From Millionella massiliensis (GTDB taxonomy: Bacteria > Bacteroidota > Bacteroidia > Bacteroidales > Rikenellaceae): a DNA stretch of 64,000 nt. Location of the stretch: NCBI RefSeq assembly GCF_900104655.1, contig NZ_FNWD01000002.1, forward strand, positions 1,844,246 through 1,908,245, given 5' to 3'. The notes under the pieces are model-generated. The model did not search any database. It was given only the letters and a program-made list of their open reading frames with translations, and had not been told where the DNA came from. Made by a program: the position numbers and the translations under genes. Shown here piece by piece: positions 34,432-43,779 of this stretch (within the stretch, counting starts at the first letter, position 1; each line of letters begins with the position of its first letter).

Positions 34432-35928
34432 TTATTCGAGTTCCCAGTCGGCTCCGTCCTTGCGGTCTTTCACGCGGATGCCGAGGGCGGTGAGCCGGTC
34501 GCGGATCAGGTCCGAGGTGGCCCAGTCTTTGGCGGCTTTGGCCTTTTGGCGCACTTCGAGGATCATGTCGATCACGCCGCCCAGCCGGTCGTTTTCCGAG
34601 GTGGCGGGCACTACGGCGGCGTCGGCTGCGGATGACAGACCGAGCAGCGAACCCAGGACGGTGTCGAAGGCGGTGGTGAGGGTCGCCAGTTCTTCGGCCG
34701 TGGCGGTCAGCGTGCCGTCGTTGAGCGCGTTGACGTGGCGCACCCAGTCGAAGAGGCGGGCGATGGCCACGGGGCTGTTCAGATCGTCGCACAGCGCCTC
34801 TTCACACTCGTCCAGCAGCGTGGCGGGGCTGGGGATGGTGGTGGCGGCTGCGGCTTTGATCTTGCCGGAGTGGAGCAGGTTCCATGCGCGGACGAGGCGT
34901 TCGAGTCCCTTTTCGGCGGCTTGCAGCGCTTCGTCGCTGAAGTCGAGGGTCGAGCGGTAGTGGGCCTGCAGGATGAAGAAACGGATCACCATCGGCGCGT
35001 AGGGCTGGCTGAGCAGCGGGTGGTCGCCGGTGAAGAATTGTTCGAGGGTGATGAAGTTGCCGAGCGATTTGCCCATCTTCTGTCCGCCGATGGTCACCAT
35101 GTTGTTGTGTACCCAGTAGCGGGCCGAGGCGTGGCCTTGTGCGGCGGTGGATTGGGCGATTTCGCATTCGTGGTGGGGGAACATCAGGTCCATGCCGCCG
35201 CCGTGAATGTCGAAGGTTTCGCCGAGGTATTTGGCGCTCATGGCCGAGCACTCCAGGTGCCAGCCGGGGAATCCGTCGCTCCAGGGCGAGGGCCAGCGCA
35301 TGATGTGTTCCGGGGCAGCTTTTTTCCAGAGGGCGAAGTCGGCCGCGAAGCGTTTTTCGCCTTCGTAGTCGTCCGAACGGCCGCCCGACTGCATCTCGTC
35401 GAGGTTGCGGCCCGACAGAATGCCGTAGTTGTGGCCGTCGGCCACGTATTTGCGGACGTCGAAGTAGACCGATCCGTTGCTGACATAGGCGTAGCCTGCG
35501 TCGAGGATCGCCTGGGTCATCTGGATCTGTTCGATGATGTGGCCCGAGGCGTGCGGCTCGATCGAGGGGCGCAACACGCCCAGCCGGTCCATGAATTCGT
35601 GGTAGCGGTTGGTGTAGTGTTGGGCGATCTCCATCGGTTCGAGTTGCTCAAGCCGCGCCTTTTTGGCAATTTTGTCTTCGCCGCTGTCCGCGTCGTTTTC
35701 GAGGTGTCCCACGTCGGTGATGTTCCGCACGTAGCGCACTTTGTATCCTTCGTGGCGCAGCAGGCGGAACAGCAGGTCGAAGGTGACAGCCGGGCGTACG
35801 TGGCCCAGGTGCGGGTCGCCGTAGACCGTCGGACCGCACACGTACATCCCCACGGCGGGGGCGTGCAGCGGTTGGAACTCTTCCTTGCGGCGGGTCAGTG
35901 TATTGTACAGATAGATCGGTTTGGCCAT
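34432..35928 (-). CDS. cysS: Cysteinyl-tRNA synthetase
   Basis: 498 residues from the start at 35928 ([18 protein letters not shown]); upstream in-frame ATGs add unconserved residues. Charges tRNA-Cys with cysteine. Visible: [22 protein letters not shown] (HIGH-type motif and the first zinc Cys), [12 protein letters not shown] and [10 protein letters not shown] (further zinc ligands), and [12 protein letters not shown] (KMSKS motif). The C-terminal anticodon-binding helices follow. Promoter is back-to-back with that of the ubiD-family gene. Confidence 0.97.
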   Translation of the reverse strand: MAKPIYLYNTLTRRKEEFQPLHAPAVGMYVCGPTVYGDPHLGHVRPAVTFDLLFRLLRHEGYKVRYVRNITDVGHLENDADSGEDKIAKKARLEQLEPMEIAQHYTNRYHEFMDRLGVLRPSIEPHASGHIIEQIQMTQAILDAGYAYVSNGSVYFDVRKYVADGHNYGILSGRNLDEMQSGGRSDDYEGEKRFAADFALWKKAAPEHIMRWPSPWSDGFPGWHLECSAMSAKYLGETFDIHGGGMDLMFPHHECEIAQSTAAQGHASARYWVHNNMVTIGGQKMGKSLGNFITLEQFFTGDHPLLSQPYAPMVIRFFILQAHYRSTLDFSDEALQAAEKGLERLVRAWNLLHSGKIKAAAATTIPSPATLLDECEEALCDDLNSPVAIARLFDWVRHVNALNDGTLTATAEELATLTTAFDTVLGSLLGLSSAADAAVVPATSENDRLGGVIDMILEVRQKAKAAKDWATSDLIRDRLTALGIRVKDRKDGADWELE

Positions 35929-35959
35929 ATTCTTGCTCGTTTGCATAGAGTGCATTTTG

Positions 35960-35967
35960 CAAAATTA
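35960..35967 (-). promoter_or_regulatory. -7 promoter box of cysS
   Basis: Minus strand TAATTTTG (plus: CAAAATTA) is an exact TAnnTTTG match, giving a leader of about 30 bases before the cysS start. One base separates it from the divergent box of the neighbouring gene. Confidence 0.65.
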
Positions 35968-35968
35968 T

Positions 35969-35976
35969 TAATTTTG
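35969..35976 (+). promoter_or_regulatory. -7 promoter box of the ubiD-family gene
   Basis: TAATTTTG is an exact TAnnTTTG match, 19 bases before the ATG at 35996. With the cysS box it forms the perfect palindrome CAAAATTA-T-TAATTTTG. Confidence 0.65.
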
Positions 35977-35995
35977 AGCCATTCATGTACCGTTT

Positions 35996-37720
35996 ATGTA
36001 TAGAAATTTAGCCGAATATGTGGCCGCACTGGAGCGGGCGGGCCAGCTTATACGCATTTCTGCGCCGGTTGATCCCGAACTGGAGATCGCTGAACTGACC
36101 GACCGGCAGGCCAAACTGCCGGGCGGAGGTCGGGCGCTGTTGTTCGAAAATACGGGGACGGGATTTCCCGTGCTGACCAACATGATGGGATCCGAGCGGC
36201 GCATCTGCATGGCGCTCGGCGTGGAGCGACTCGCCGAGGTGGGCGAGCGGATCGATGCGCTCTTTGCGGAGGCCGTGCGGCCTAAAAAGAGTTGGGTCGA
36301 GAAGCTCCGCATGCTGCCGCTGCTCAAGGAGGTCGCCGCGTGGCTGCCGCGTGAGGTTTCGCGGCGCGGCGAGTGTCAGCAGGTGGTGATGCAGGGCGAC
36401 GGGGTTGACCTCGGCCGTCTGCCGGTGCTCAGGTGCTGGCCCCACGACGGCGGACGCTTCGTGACGCTGCCGCTGGTGCACACCGTCGACCCCGAAACGG
36501 GGGTGCGCAACGTCGGGATGTATCGGATGCAGATCTTTGACGGCCGCACCACCGGTATGCACTGGCACCGCCATAAAACCGGCGAACGTCATTACGAGCA
36601 GTATCGTCAGTGCGGCGAGCGGATGCCGGTCACGGTTTGTCTGGGCGGCGATCCGGTCTACACCTATTCGGCGACGGCTCCGCTGCCCGATGGGTTGGAC
36701 GAGTACCTGCTGGCCGGTTTTCTGCGGCGGCGGCCTATGGAGCTGGTCAAATGCCTGACCAACGATCTGCGTGTGCCGGCCGACTGCGACTTTGTCATCG
36801 AAGGGTATGTCGATCCGGCGGAACCGAAGGTGATCGAGGGCGATTTCGGCGACCATACGGGTTTCTATTCGCTTAAGGATCTCTATCCCCGTTTCCACGT
36901 CACCTGCATCACGCATCGGCGTGGTGCGATCTGGCCGGCCACGCTGGTCGGGGTGCCGCCCATGGAGGATGCCTATATCCAGCTGGCTACAGAACGTATC
37001 TTTCTGGCTCCGATCCGGTTGGCTGTCGCTCCCGAAGTGGTCGACCTTTGGATGCCGCCGGCGGGGGTGGCTCACAACATTGCGGTGTGCGTCATCCGCA
37101 AAAGCTATCCCGGCCAGGCGCTGAAGGTGGCCAATGCCCTGTGGGGCGCCGGGCAGATGAGTTTCAATAAGTTTCTGATTGTCCTTTCGGCCGAAGATGC
37201 CGAAGGGTGTACCGGTAACGACTATCTGAAAGTGATCCGTGAACGGCTTCACTGTTTCGATCCGGCGCAGGATGCGCTTTTTTCGCGGGGGGTGCTCGAC
37301 GTGCTTGACCATTCGGCCCCGCAGACCGGTTTCGGCGGGAAATTATGCCTGGACTTGACACGCAAGTTGCCGGAAGAGGGGGGCGAACGTCTCCGTCGGG
37401 AGCGGATTCCGGTCGAAATTGTGTGGGACGAATTTGTGCAGGGGACCGAGTTGACGTTCGACGAGCGGGTTTGGCTTGCGGCCGGGAATACCGACCCGGC
37501 ACGTGACGTGACGGTTACGCCGGAGGGGGTGTTGCGTCTTGATGCACGATTCAAACCTTCGGCGGTTGAGCGTGGTTGGCCCAATGTGGTGACGATGTCG
37601 GCCGAGGTGATTGATGCGGTCGATCGACGGTGGGCGGAGTATGGGATTGGCGAACCGTTGATACCGTCGCCTTCGCGTCGATACTTGCCGTTGGTTCGGA
37701 GCGACGCCGCGAAACTCTGA
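35996..37720 (+). CDS. UbiD-family decarboxylase
   Basis: 574 residues. UbiD enzymes remove a carboxylate from aromatic or unsaturated acids using prenylated FMN. Visible: RNVGMYRMQIFDGRTTGMHW, RHKTGERHYEQYR, VTVCLGGDPVYTYSATAPLP, EGYVDPAEPKVIEGDFGDHTGFYS (the Glu-Arg-Glu region with DHTGFY) and VGVPPMEDAYIQLATERIFL. It resembles the longer group annotated as menaquinone-biosynthesis decarboxylase in the futalosine pathway, but the substrate is not proven here, and no ubiX or mqn gene is in the window. It starts just 19 bases after its promoter box. Confidence 0.88.
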   Translation: MYRNLAEYVAALERAGQLIRISAPVDPELEIAELTDRQAKLPGGGRALLFENTGTGFPVLTNMMGSERRICMALGVERLAEVGERIDALFAEAVRPKKSWVEKLRMLPLLKEVAAWLPREVSRRGECQQVVMQGDGVDLGRLPVLRCWPHDGGRFVTLPLVHTVDPETGVRNVGMYRMQIFDGRTTGMHWHRHKTGERHYEQYRQCGERMPVTVCLGGDPVYTYSATAPLPDGLDEYLLAGFLRRRPMELVKCLTNDLRVPADCDFVIEGYVDPAEPKVIEGDFGDHTGFYSLKDLYPRFHVTCITHRRGAIWPATLVGVPPMEDAYIQLATERIFLAPIRLAVAPEVVDLWMPPAGVAHNIAVCVIRKSYPGQALKVANALWGAGQMSFNKFLIVLSAEDAEGCTGNDYLKVIRERLHCFDPAQDALFSRGVLDVLDHSAPQTGFGGKLCLDLTRKLPEEGGERLRRERIPVEIVWDEFVQGTELTFDERVWLAAGNTDPARDVTVTPEGVLRLDARFKPSAVERGWPNVVTMSAEVIDAVDRRWAEYGIGEPLIPSPSRRYLPLVRSDAAKL

Positions 37721-37810
37721 ATGAGATAGGGCGTTTTTTGTTTCATTGCGAGCATCTCCCGCAGCAAAGACGAAACAAGCGATGCGACATCGCCGCTTCG
37801 CCGCGAGCAC

Positions 37811-37826
37811 GGTGCCTTCGGGCACC
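37811..37826 (+). repeat. UUCG-loop hairpin, copy A
   Basis: GGTGCC TTCG GGCACC, then CCCGACAGAGTGGTT. The same arrangement recurs at 38072 with one compensatory base-pair change. Confidence 0.65.
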
Positions 37827-37957
37827 CCGACAGAGTGGTTCCTAATGCTACAAGCGATACGCAGTATCGCTCGCTCCACCGCGAGCACGCGGGGCCCGCG
37901 CGGCAGCGCAGTCGAAGAACGGTTGTGGTTTTAAACAAAAGCCCGCTCAAAGAGAAC

Positions 37958-38000
37958 CGAACGATTCGCTCTGTGGCGCGAATCATTCGTTTCTTTCTTT
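37958..38000 (+). terminator. Probable terminator of the ubiD-family gene
   Basis: CGAACGATTCGC (37958-37969) pairs with GCGAATCATTCG (37978-37989) with one G-T wobble, followed by TTTCTTTCTTT. It is about 240 bases after the stop codon, so it is a weak candidate. Confidence 0.4.
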
Positions 38001-38071
38001 ATCGCGTTTCGCGTGCTTTATGATACAACGCATAGAGAAACAGTACGGAACTGCCCTCACGCCGGGCGGGC

Positions 38072-38087
38072 GGTGGCTTCGGCCACC
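38072..38087 (+). repeat. UUCG-loop hairpin, copy B
   Basis: GGTGGC TTCG GCCACC, then CCCGTCAGAATAGT. Relative to copy A the fifth base pair is G-C instead of C-G, so the stem is kept while the bases change. Confidence 0.65.
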
Positions 38088-38359
38088 CCGTCAGAATAGT
38101 ATTGTCTCGAATAACGGTCGAATCGAAAACCAACACATAACGGCGTTGTGGGTAATGCCATTCTGATGAATAAACGGCTGCATGTGCGGTAATTCCCTCT
38201 ATTCCTGCTTTCTAACATACTACCTCGCTCCCAATCACGTTACATTATAACAGCGTCTCTCGGACAGAGGTATCCCTGTCTCCTCCGTCGAAATTCGCTC
38301 ATCATCCCCGAAAACCCCAACCCAAAGAAACACAGAATAATAAACCGAGTAAAAAGTCG

Positions 38360-38367
38360 TACCTTTG
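38360..38367 (+). promoter_or_regulatory. -7 promoter box of the PBP1A gene
   Basis: TACCTTTG, an exact TAnnTTTG match, 24 bases before the ATG at 38392. Confidence 0.6.
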
Positions 38368-38391
38368 TCGCGACTAGAAAAACGTAAACGC

Positions 38392-40776
38392 ATGGCCAAC
38401 AAGACCTTCGCAAAAATACGGAACTACATTGCCGATCCCGCACACCATCGGCGCATCACCATCGTATTCTGGACCATACTGATCGCTCCGCCTGCTGTCC
38501 TCGGCATTTTGCTGTTGCTGATCGGCCTCGGTGCTTTTGGTAAGCTCCCCACCTTCGAAGAACTCGAAAACCCCCGCAGCAACCTTGCCACGGAGGTGAT
38601 TTCGGCCGACGGACGGAACATCGGGAACTTCTTTGTCGAAAACCGGTCGTATGTCGATTACGGCGATCTGTCGCCCAACCTGGTGGCAGCCCTCGTTGCT
38701 ACGGAAGACGTCCGGTTCTACTCCCACTCCGGGATCGACTTCCTCGGGTTGGCCCGTGTGGGTGTCAAAACCGTGCTGCTCGGCGACCGCGGACAGGGCG
38801 GTGGTTCGACCATCAGCCAGCAGCTGGCCAAGAACCTCTATCCCCGCGACACCACCAACAGTTCCGGACTGGCCAAAGCCGGTAAACTTGTGATCGCCAA
38901 GCTCAAGGAGTGGATCACCGCCGTGATGCTCGAACACAACTACACCAAAGAGGAGATCGTGGCCATGTACCTCAATACCGTAGCCTACGGATCGAACGCC
39001 TACGGTATCAAATCGGCCGCCGCCACCTTCTTCAACAAGACCCCTGCCGAGCTGGCTCCCGAAGAGGCCGCCATGCTGGTCGGCGTGGTCAACGCACCGA
39101 CGCGCTACAGCCCCAAGCGTAATCCCGAGCGGGCCCTTAAACGTCGCAATACCGTGATCGAGCGTATGGGGAGCGCCGGTTTCCTTACGCGGGCCGAAGT
39201 CAAGGAGCTCTCGGCACGGCCCATTAAGCTCGACTATCATCCCGTGTCGCACAACGCCGGGACCGGGACCTATTTCCGTGAGATGCTCCGCCAGTACATG
39301 ACCGCCGAGGAACCCCAGCGCAAACAGTTCCTGACCGACTGGGACTACGAGCAGGAGATGAAACGTTGGCAGAACGACCCCCTCTACGGCTGGTGCAACA
39401 AGAACACCAAGGCCGACGGAACCCCCTATAACCTCTATAAAGACGGTCTGAAGATCTATACCACGATTAACTCCCGGATGCAGCAGTATGCCGAGGAGGC
39501 CGTCGAAGAGCATATGTCGCAGACCGTTCAGCCGATGTTCGACCGGCAGCGGAAGAATACCAAGACCATCTTCTACCGGATCGACAAAAGCGAACAGGAG
39601 AAGATCATCCGCCGTTCGATTCTCCAGAGCGACCGCGGGATTGCCATGAAACGCGCCGGAGTGGGCGAGGAGCGGATCCTCGCCGAGTTCGAGAAGCCCG
39701 TTCCGATGAGCGTCTTCACCTATGCCGGCGAGCGCGATACGGTGCTCTCGCCCCGCGACTCGATCCTCCACATGAAAGCCTTTCTGCGGGCCGGCTTCAT
39801 GGCCATGGACCCCTCGACCGGCTACGTGACGGCCTACGTCGGCGGCGTCAACTTCCGCAACTTCAAGTACGATATGGTCCGGCAGGCCAAACGTCAGGTC
39901 GGCTCCACCATCAAACCCTTCATCTATACCTTCGCCTTCGACATGCTGGGCTACAACCCCTGCACGCTGGTGCCCAACTCGCCCGTGACGATCGAAACGG
40001 CCCAGGGACCCTGGTCGCCCAAAGAGGCGTCGAATGTGGCGCAGGAGGGTGAACTCCACCCCCTCTACTGGGGGCTGGCCAACAGCCGCAACAACTACTC
40101 GGCCTGGATCATGAAACAGGCCCAGCCGCAGGCCGTGGCCGATATGATCCACAAGATCGGGATCGGCAGCTATATCGACCCCGTCTATGCGCTGTGCGTG
40201 GGTACGCCCCAGGTATCGGTCTTCGAAATGGCCGGAGCCTTCAGTACCTTCGCCAACCGTGGCGTCCACACCGAGCCCTTCTTCGTGACCCGCATCGAAG
40301 ACAAACAGGGTAACGTGCTGGCCTCCTTCTCGCCCCAGACCCACGACGCGATCAGCGAGCAGACCGCCTACACGATGCTCGACATGCTCAAACGGGTCGT
40401 GACCGCCGGAACCGCCGGGCGTCTCCGCTACCAGTTCAACTTCAGCGGTGATATCGGCGGGAAGACCGGTACGACGAACAACAACGCCGACGCCTGGTTT
40501 ATGGGCGTCACCCCGCAGGTGGTGGCCGGTACGTGGGTCGGCGGCGAGGATCCCTCGATCCACCTGTTGAGCGGGGCCGACGGTTCGCGCATCGCGCTGC
40601 CCATTTTCGGCCGCTTCATGACCAAAGTCTATGCCGACAAATCGCTGGGCATCAGTATGGACGATAAATTCATGGAGCCGATCGGCGTAGTCAAGTACGA
40701 CTGCGACCCGCAGCAGACCATCCCCTCGGCCGCCACGGGAGCCACCGGCGGCGGAGGCGATGAATTCTTCCAGTAA
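38392..40776 (+). CDS. Bifunctional penicillin-binding protein 1A (glycosyltransferase and transpeptidase)
   Basis: 794 residues from the ATG at 38392. Class A PBP: an N-terminal cytoplasmic tail and one membrane helix (about 30-60), then GT51 transglycosylase (about 85-260) with EDVRFYSHSGIDFLGLARV and GGSTISQQLAKNLYPR, and a transpeptidase domain (about 400-770) with catalytic Ser in GSTIKPFIYTF, the SxN motif SRNNYS and the KTG motif GGKTGTTNNN. It makes glycan strands and crosslinks them in the periplasm. Own promoter, with a terminator about 20 bases after the stop. Confidence 0.95.
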   Translation: MANKTFAKIRNYIADPAHHRRITIVFWTILIAPPAVLGILLLLIGLGAFGKLPTFEELENPRSNLATEVISADGRNIGNFFVENRSYVDYGDLSPNLVAALVATEDVRFYSHSGIDFLGLARVGVKTVLLGDRGQGGGSTISQQLAKNLYPRDTTNSSGLAKAGKLVIAKLKEWITAVMLEHNYTKEEIVAMYLNTVAYGSNAYGIKSAAATFFNKTPAELAPEEAAMLVGVVNAPTRYSPKRNPERALKRRNTVIERMGSAGFLTRAEVKELSARPIKLDYHPVSHNAGTGTYFREMLRQYMTAEEPQRKQFLTDWDYEQEMKRWQNDPLYGWCNKNTKADGTPYNLYKDGLKIYTTINSRMQQYAEEAVEEHMSQTVQPMFDRQRKNTKTIFYRIDKSEQEKIIRRSILQSDRGIAMKRAGVGEERILAEFEKPVPMSVFTYAGERDTVLSPRDSILHMKAFLRAGFMAMDPSTGYVTAYVGGVNFRNFKYDMVRQAKRQVGSTIKPFIYTFAFDMLGYNPCTLVPNSPVTIETAQGPWSPKEASNVAQEGELHPLYWGLANSRNNYSAWIMKQAQPQAVADMIHKIGIGSYIDPVYALCVGTPQVSVFEMAGAFSTFANRGVHTEPFFVTRIEDKQGNVLASFSPQTHDAISEQTAYTMLDMLKRVVTAGTAGRLRYQFNFSGDIGGKTGTTNNNADAWFMGVTPQVVAGTWVGGEDPSIHLLSGADGSRIALPIFGRFMTKVYADKSLGISMDDKFMEPIGVVKYDCDPQQTIPSAATGATGGGGDEFFQ

Positions 40777-40797
40777 CAGCCCTAAGCAACGATACGA

Positions 40798-40834
40798 AAC
40801 TCCGGCAAGAGCCCCCGCTCGGCCGGAGTTTTTC
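40798..40834 (+). terminator. Terminator of the PBP1A gene
   Basis: AACTCCGGC and GCCGGAGTT form a perfect 9-base stem with a 15-base loop, followed by TTTCG. Starts 22 bases after the stop codon. Confidence 0.8.
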
Positions 40835-40974
40835 GTTGGGACGGGGGGCGGTTGAGACGCGAGACAGACCGTCCCCGCGCGTTTCGACACGCGGCAGTCC
40901 GAAAATTCACTATCTTAGTCCCCGAATCGGTCTACAGAACCAATCCTTTTCCGACCTTGAAAGCAACCTTAGAC

Positions 40975-42732
40975 ATGCTATACCGTTGGTGTACGAAAGT
41001 CACCAACCGCCTCTCCGAACGGCAGCTCATCCTGGTGCTGGCCGTGATCGTCGGGATCGCCGCCGGCGTGGCCGGACACCTCCTGCGCGGATGTATCCAC
41101 CTGATCAAACAGGGCCTCACCTCGTGGGCCGACATCGAAGCCGCCAACTACCTCTACTTCCTCTACCCGATGGTCGGCATCGCCGTGACGGTGCTATTCG
41201 TCAAATACTGGGTCAAGGATGATATCTCGCACGGGGTGACCCGCATCTTCTACGCCATCTCCCGCAAGGAGTCCCGCATCAAACCCCACAACTGCTATAC
41301 CTCGCTGTTGGCCAGTTCGGCTACCATCGGCTTCGGGGGATCGGTCGGGGCCGAAGCGCCGATCGTGCTGACCGGTGCCGCCATCGGTTCCACGGTGGGG
41401 CAGTTTCTGAGGCTGAACTACAAGTACATCACCCTGCTGCTGGGGTGCGGAGCGGGAGCCGCCATCGCCGCCGTCTACAAGGCCCCGATCGCCGGCTTTG
41501 TCTTTGTGATCGAGGTGCTGATGCTCGAGCTGACCTTCACCAGCGTCGTGCCACTGATTCTGGCCTCGGTGACCGCTGCCACGACCACCTACCTGCTGGT
41601 CGACATGCAGCCCTTCTTTGCCGGCGTCGATCCTACCTTCATGCTGCGCGACATCCCCTTCTATGCGCTGCTCGGCATCGCCGGCGGGTGCGTCTCCTAC
41701 TTCTTCGCCACCACCTCCATGAAGCTCGAAGGGCGCGTCAAAAGCATCCGAAAACAGCGCTACCGTGTGCTGTTGGGCGGTCTGGTCTTGGGCGGTTTGA
41801 TCTTCGTCTTCCCGCCTCTCTACGGCGAAGGCTACGAAATCATCACCGACCTGATGACCGGGCGCCAGGCTGCTATCTTCGACCAGTCGCTCTTCTACGA
41901 GTGGCGCGACGCGTTCGGCATGATTCTGCTCTACGTGGCCGGGATTCTGGTCTTCAAGGTGGTCGCCATGACGCTGACCAATGCGTCGGGCGGCGTGGGC
42001 GGGACTTTCGCCCCGTCGCTCTTCGTCGGAGCCATTCTGGGCTACCTCTTCGCCATCGTCTGCAACCACTTCTTCGGGACCCACCTCCCCGTGGCGAGTT
42101 TCACGCTGGTCGGCATGGCCACGGTCATGGGCGGTGTGATGAAGGCCCCGATCACCTCGATGTTCCTGGTGGCCGAACTGACGGGCGGATTCGCCCTCTT
42201 CCTACCACTGATGCTGGCATCGGCCATCTCGTTCGCCGTGAGCTACTATTTCGAACCCTATTCGATCTATACGAAACGTCTGGCCGCGCGCGGCGAACTG
42301 CTCACCCACAACAAGGACGAAAATGCGATGCAGTTCCTCAAAACCCGTTCGCTGATCGAGTACGATTTCGAAACGGTGCCGCTCAACGGCCGTCTGCGCC
42401 ACGTGATTCGCGCCGTGGAGCATACCAAACGCAATGTCTTTCCCGTTGTCAATGAACGGGGTGTGCTGATGGGGGTCATCACGATGGACGACATCCGCAC
42501 CGACATGTTCGACCGCGGCAAGTACGAAACCCCGTTGACCCAGTACATGTCCAAGGCGCCCGAGCGGCTCCACCCCGACGAGCCGATCCGCAGCGTGATG
42601 GAGAAATTCGAGCAGACGCGGGCCTGGAACCTGCCCGTGGTGGACGAAGAGAGCCACTACCTGGGCTTCATCTCGAAATCGAAGCTGCTGACCGCCTACC
42701 GCGAGCAGCTGACCCACATGAGCGAAGAGTAA
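40975..42732 (+). CDS. ClC-family chloride channel/antiporter with CBS domains
   Basis: 585 residues from the ATG at 40975; the frame is open upstream but not conserved. Membrane part of about 12 helices (about 20-440) with GFGGSVGAEAPIVLTGAAIGS (the selectivity and gating-Glu region, GAEAP in place of GREGP) and ASGGVGGTFAPSLFVGAILGY. Two CBS domains (about 450-585) follow, for ligand-controlled regulation (VNERGVLMGVITMDDIRTDM and VVDEESHYLGFISKSKLL). Likely moves chloride or another anion across the inner membrane. The gating Glu suggests it could be an exchanger. A weak -7-like box (TATCTTAG) lies at 40911-40918. Confidence 0.9.
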   Translation: MLYRWCTKVTNRLSERQLILVLAVIVGIAAGVAGHLLRGCIHLIKQGLTSWADIEAANYLYFLYPMVGIAVTVLFVKYWVKDDISHGVTRIFYAISRKESRIKPHNCYTSLLASSATIGFGGSVGAEAPIVLTGAAIGSTVGQFLRLNYKYITLLLGCGAGAAIAAVYKAPIAGFVFVIEVLMLELTFTSVVPLILASVTAATTTYLLVDMQPFFAGVDPTFMLRDIPFYALLGIAGGCVSYFFATTSMKLEGRVKSIRKQRYRVLLGGLVLGGLIFVFPPLYGEGYEIITDLMTGRQAAIFDQSLFYEWRDAFGMILLYVAGILVFKVVAMTLTNASGGVGGTFAPSLFVGAILGYLFAIVCNHFFGTHLPVASFTLVGMATVMGGVMKAPITSMFLVAELTGGFALFLPLMLASAISFAVSYYFEPYSIYTKRLAARGELLTHNKDENAMQFLKTRSLIEYDFETVPLNGRLRHVIRAVEHTKRNVFPVVNERGVLMGVITMDDIRTDMFDRGKYETPLTQYMSKAPERLHPDEPIRSVMEKFEQTRAWNLPVVDEESHYLGFISKSKLLTAYREQLTHMSEE

Positions 42733-42883
42733 CCACCCGCCTGCGGGGGGAGAGTGTAGGTGTGTGGCGAGCGGGGAGCGATTCCGTGAGGGAAAACCGT
42801 AGTCCGGCGTAGAGCGAGGGGAATTGGGCCGGGGTGCGCTGCAATACAAACGACAAACCAAAACCAAAATACACGTAACGATT

Positions 42884-43318
42884 ATGAAAAAACTGCTGAT
42901 GATGGCCCTGGCGGCCCTGATGTTTACGGGAGTGGCCGTAGCCGAAGAAAACGCCGGAGTGAAATTCACCGAAGATACATTCGCGAATGTGCAGAAGGTG
43001 GCCAAGAAAGCCAAGAAACCGATCTTCGTGGACATCTACACCACGTGGTGCGGCCCGTGCAAATACCTGGCCAGTAAGATTTTCCCGGCTCAGATCGTAG
43101 GCGACTACATGAATGAGGCGTTCGTCTCCACGAAGTTCGATGCCGAGAAGGGCGAAGGGATCGAGCTGGCCAAGAAGTATGCCGTGAAAGGCTATCCGAC
43201 GATGTTGATTCTGGATGCCGAAGGCAAGGAGTTGGGTCGTCTGGTGGGTTCGAGCCGCACGCCCGAAGAGTTCGTTCAGCGGCTGAAGGACGAAATGGCC
43301 AAGATCGAAGAAAAATAG
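42884..43318 (+). CDS. Exported thioredoxin-family protein
   Basis: 144 residues from the ATG at 42884, with a signal peptide (MKKLLMMALAALMFTGVAVAE). The thioredoxin domain has the active site WCGPCKYL (CGPC) in IFVDIYTTWCGPC and the cis-Pro strand VKGYPTMLILD. Probably a periplasmic thiol-disulfide protein. It stands alone between the ClC gene and the AT-rich block, and is followed by a very strong terminator. Confidence 0.88.
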   Translation: MKKLLMMALAALMFTGVAVAEENAGVKFTEDTFANVQKVAKKAKKPIFVDIYTTWCGPCKYLASKIFPAQIVGDYMNEAFVSTKFDAEKGEGIELAKKYAVKGYPTMLILDAEGKELGRLVGSSRTPEEFVQRLKDEMAKIEEK

Positions 43319-43343
43319 GGCTGCCCGTCCTGCGGCAATGTCA

Positions 43344-43386
43344 GAGAGGTCCCGTTCGGAATAGTCGATTCCGAACGGGACCTCTC
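43344..43386 (+). terminator. Strong hairpin after the thioredoxin gene
   Basis: A perfect 19-base-pair stem (43344-43362 with 43368-43386), core GGTCCCGTTCGGAAT, loop AGTCG, followed by GCTTTG. The T-tract is weak, but the stem is unusually long and exact. It separates the GC-rich core from the AT-rich block. Confidence 0.75.
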
Positions 43387-43726
43387 GCTTTGTTGCGGTG
43401 CGCGGTCAATGCGGCTGTCCGGTGAGTTCTGAAATAATATACCGCTTGTTGTGTATAATATCTGGCCGATATTGATTGTGTTGGATTAAAAATAGGATAA
43501 TTTAAGTATGTTGATGTGTTTTGTGGTATATTTGTTGTAAATTAGCTGTGTGGTGGTCGAGTTTTGTTGAATGTGAAGATGAAGGTAGGCTTATTTCAGG
43601 TGTTTATGTGTTCGATTTAGATTTTATTGCCTGAACAATAGTGATTTACTTGTAATTAATGACAGTTGGAAAATATATCGACAGACGATATGCGTTCACG
43701 AATGTTTCACTCTTAAAACCAGGATT
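43387..43726 (+). other. AT-rich gap before the barrel genes, no gene
   Basis: About 340 bases, clearly richer in A and T than the sequence on the left. It holds one good promoter box (43527) and the first copy of a leader that is repeated before the second barrel gene. No credible open frame. Confidence 0.6.
43527..43534 (+). promoter_or_regulatory. -7 promoter box upstream of the first barrel gene
   Basis: TATATTTG, an exact TAnnTTTG match, 192 bases before the start at 43727. It lies outside the duplicated segment, so a promoter here could serve both barrel genes and the peptidase as one unit. Confidence 0.5.
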
Positions 43727-43779
43727 ATGAAACGTATCATTCATCGTTTTCTTATGATTGGCTGCCTGTTGTCGTTGAC
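43689..43779 (+). repeat. Duplicated leader and signal-peptide segment, copy 1
   Basis: About 91 bases identical to 44529-44619, covering the ribosome-binding region and the first 17-18 codons of the barrel genes. The wider similarity begins near 43591 (44425 in the second copy) and runs through the genes. Confidence 0.85.

Larger units (their letters stand above)
37721..38391 (+). other. 671-base gap rich in hairpins, no gene
   Basis: No credible frame on either strand. It contains several inverted repeats: GGTGCC-TTCG-GGCACC (37811-37826), GCGATAC-GCA-GTATCGC (37854-37870), CGCGGG-G-CCCGCG (37888-37900), a 12-base stem at 37958-37989, and GGTGGC-TTCG-GCCACC (38072-38087). The sequence CCGCGAGCACG occurs twice (near 37800 and 37879). 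The last ~290 bases are less structured and lead to the PBP1A promoter. Confidence 0.7.

Noticed and set aside
37630..38023. Small frames in the hairpin-rich gap
   Set aside because: They overlap one another in different frames across inverted repeats and look like chance.
38374..40890. 838-residue frame antisense to the PBP1A gene
   Set aside because: It is the shadow of a clear class A PBP with all catalytic motifs on the other strand.
43036..43052. CACCACGTGGTG in the thioredoxin gene as a parS site
   Set aside because: It has the wrong flanks and encodes the conserved TTWCG motif.
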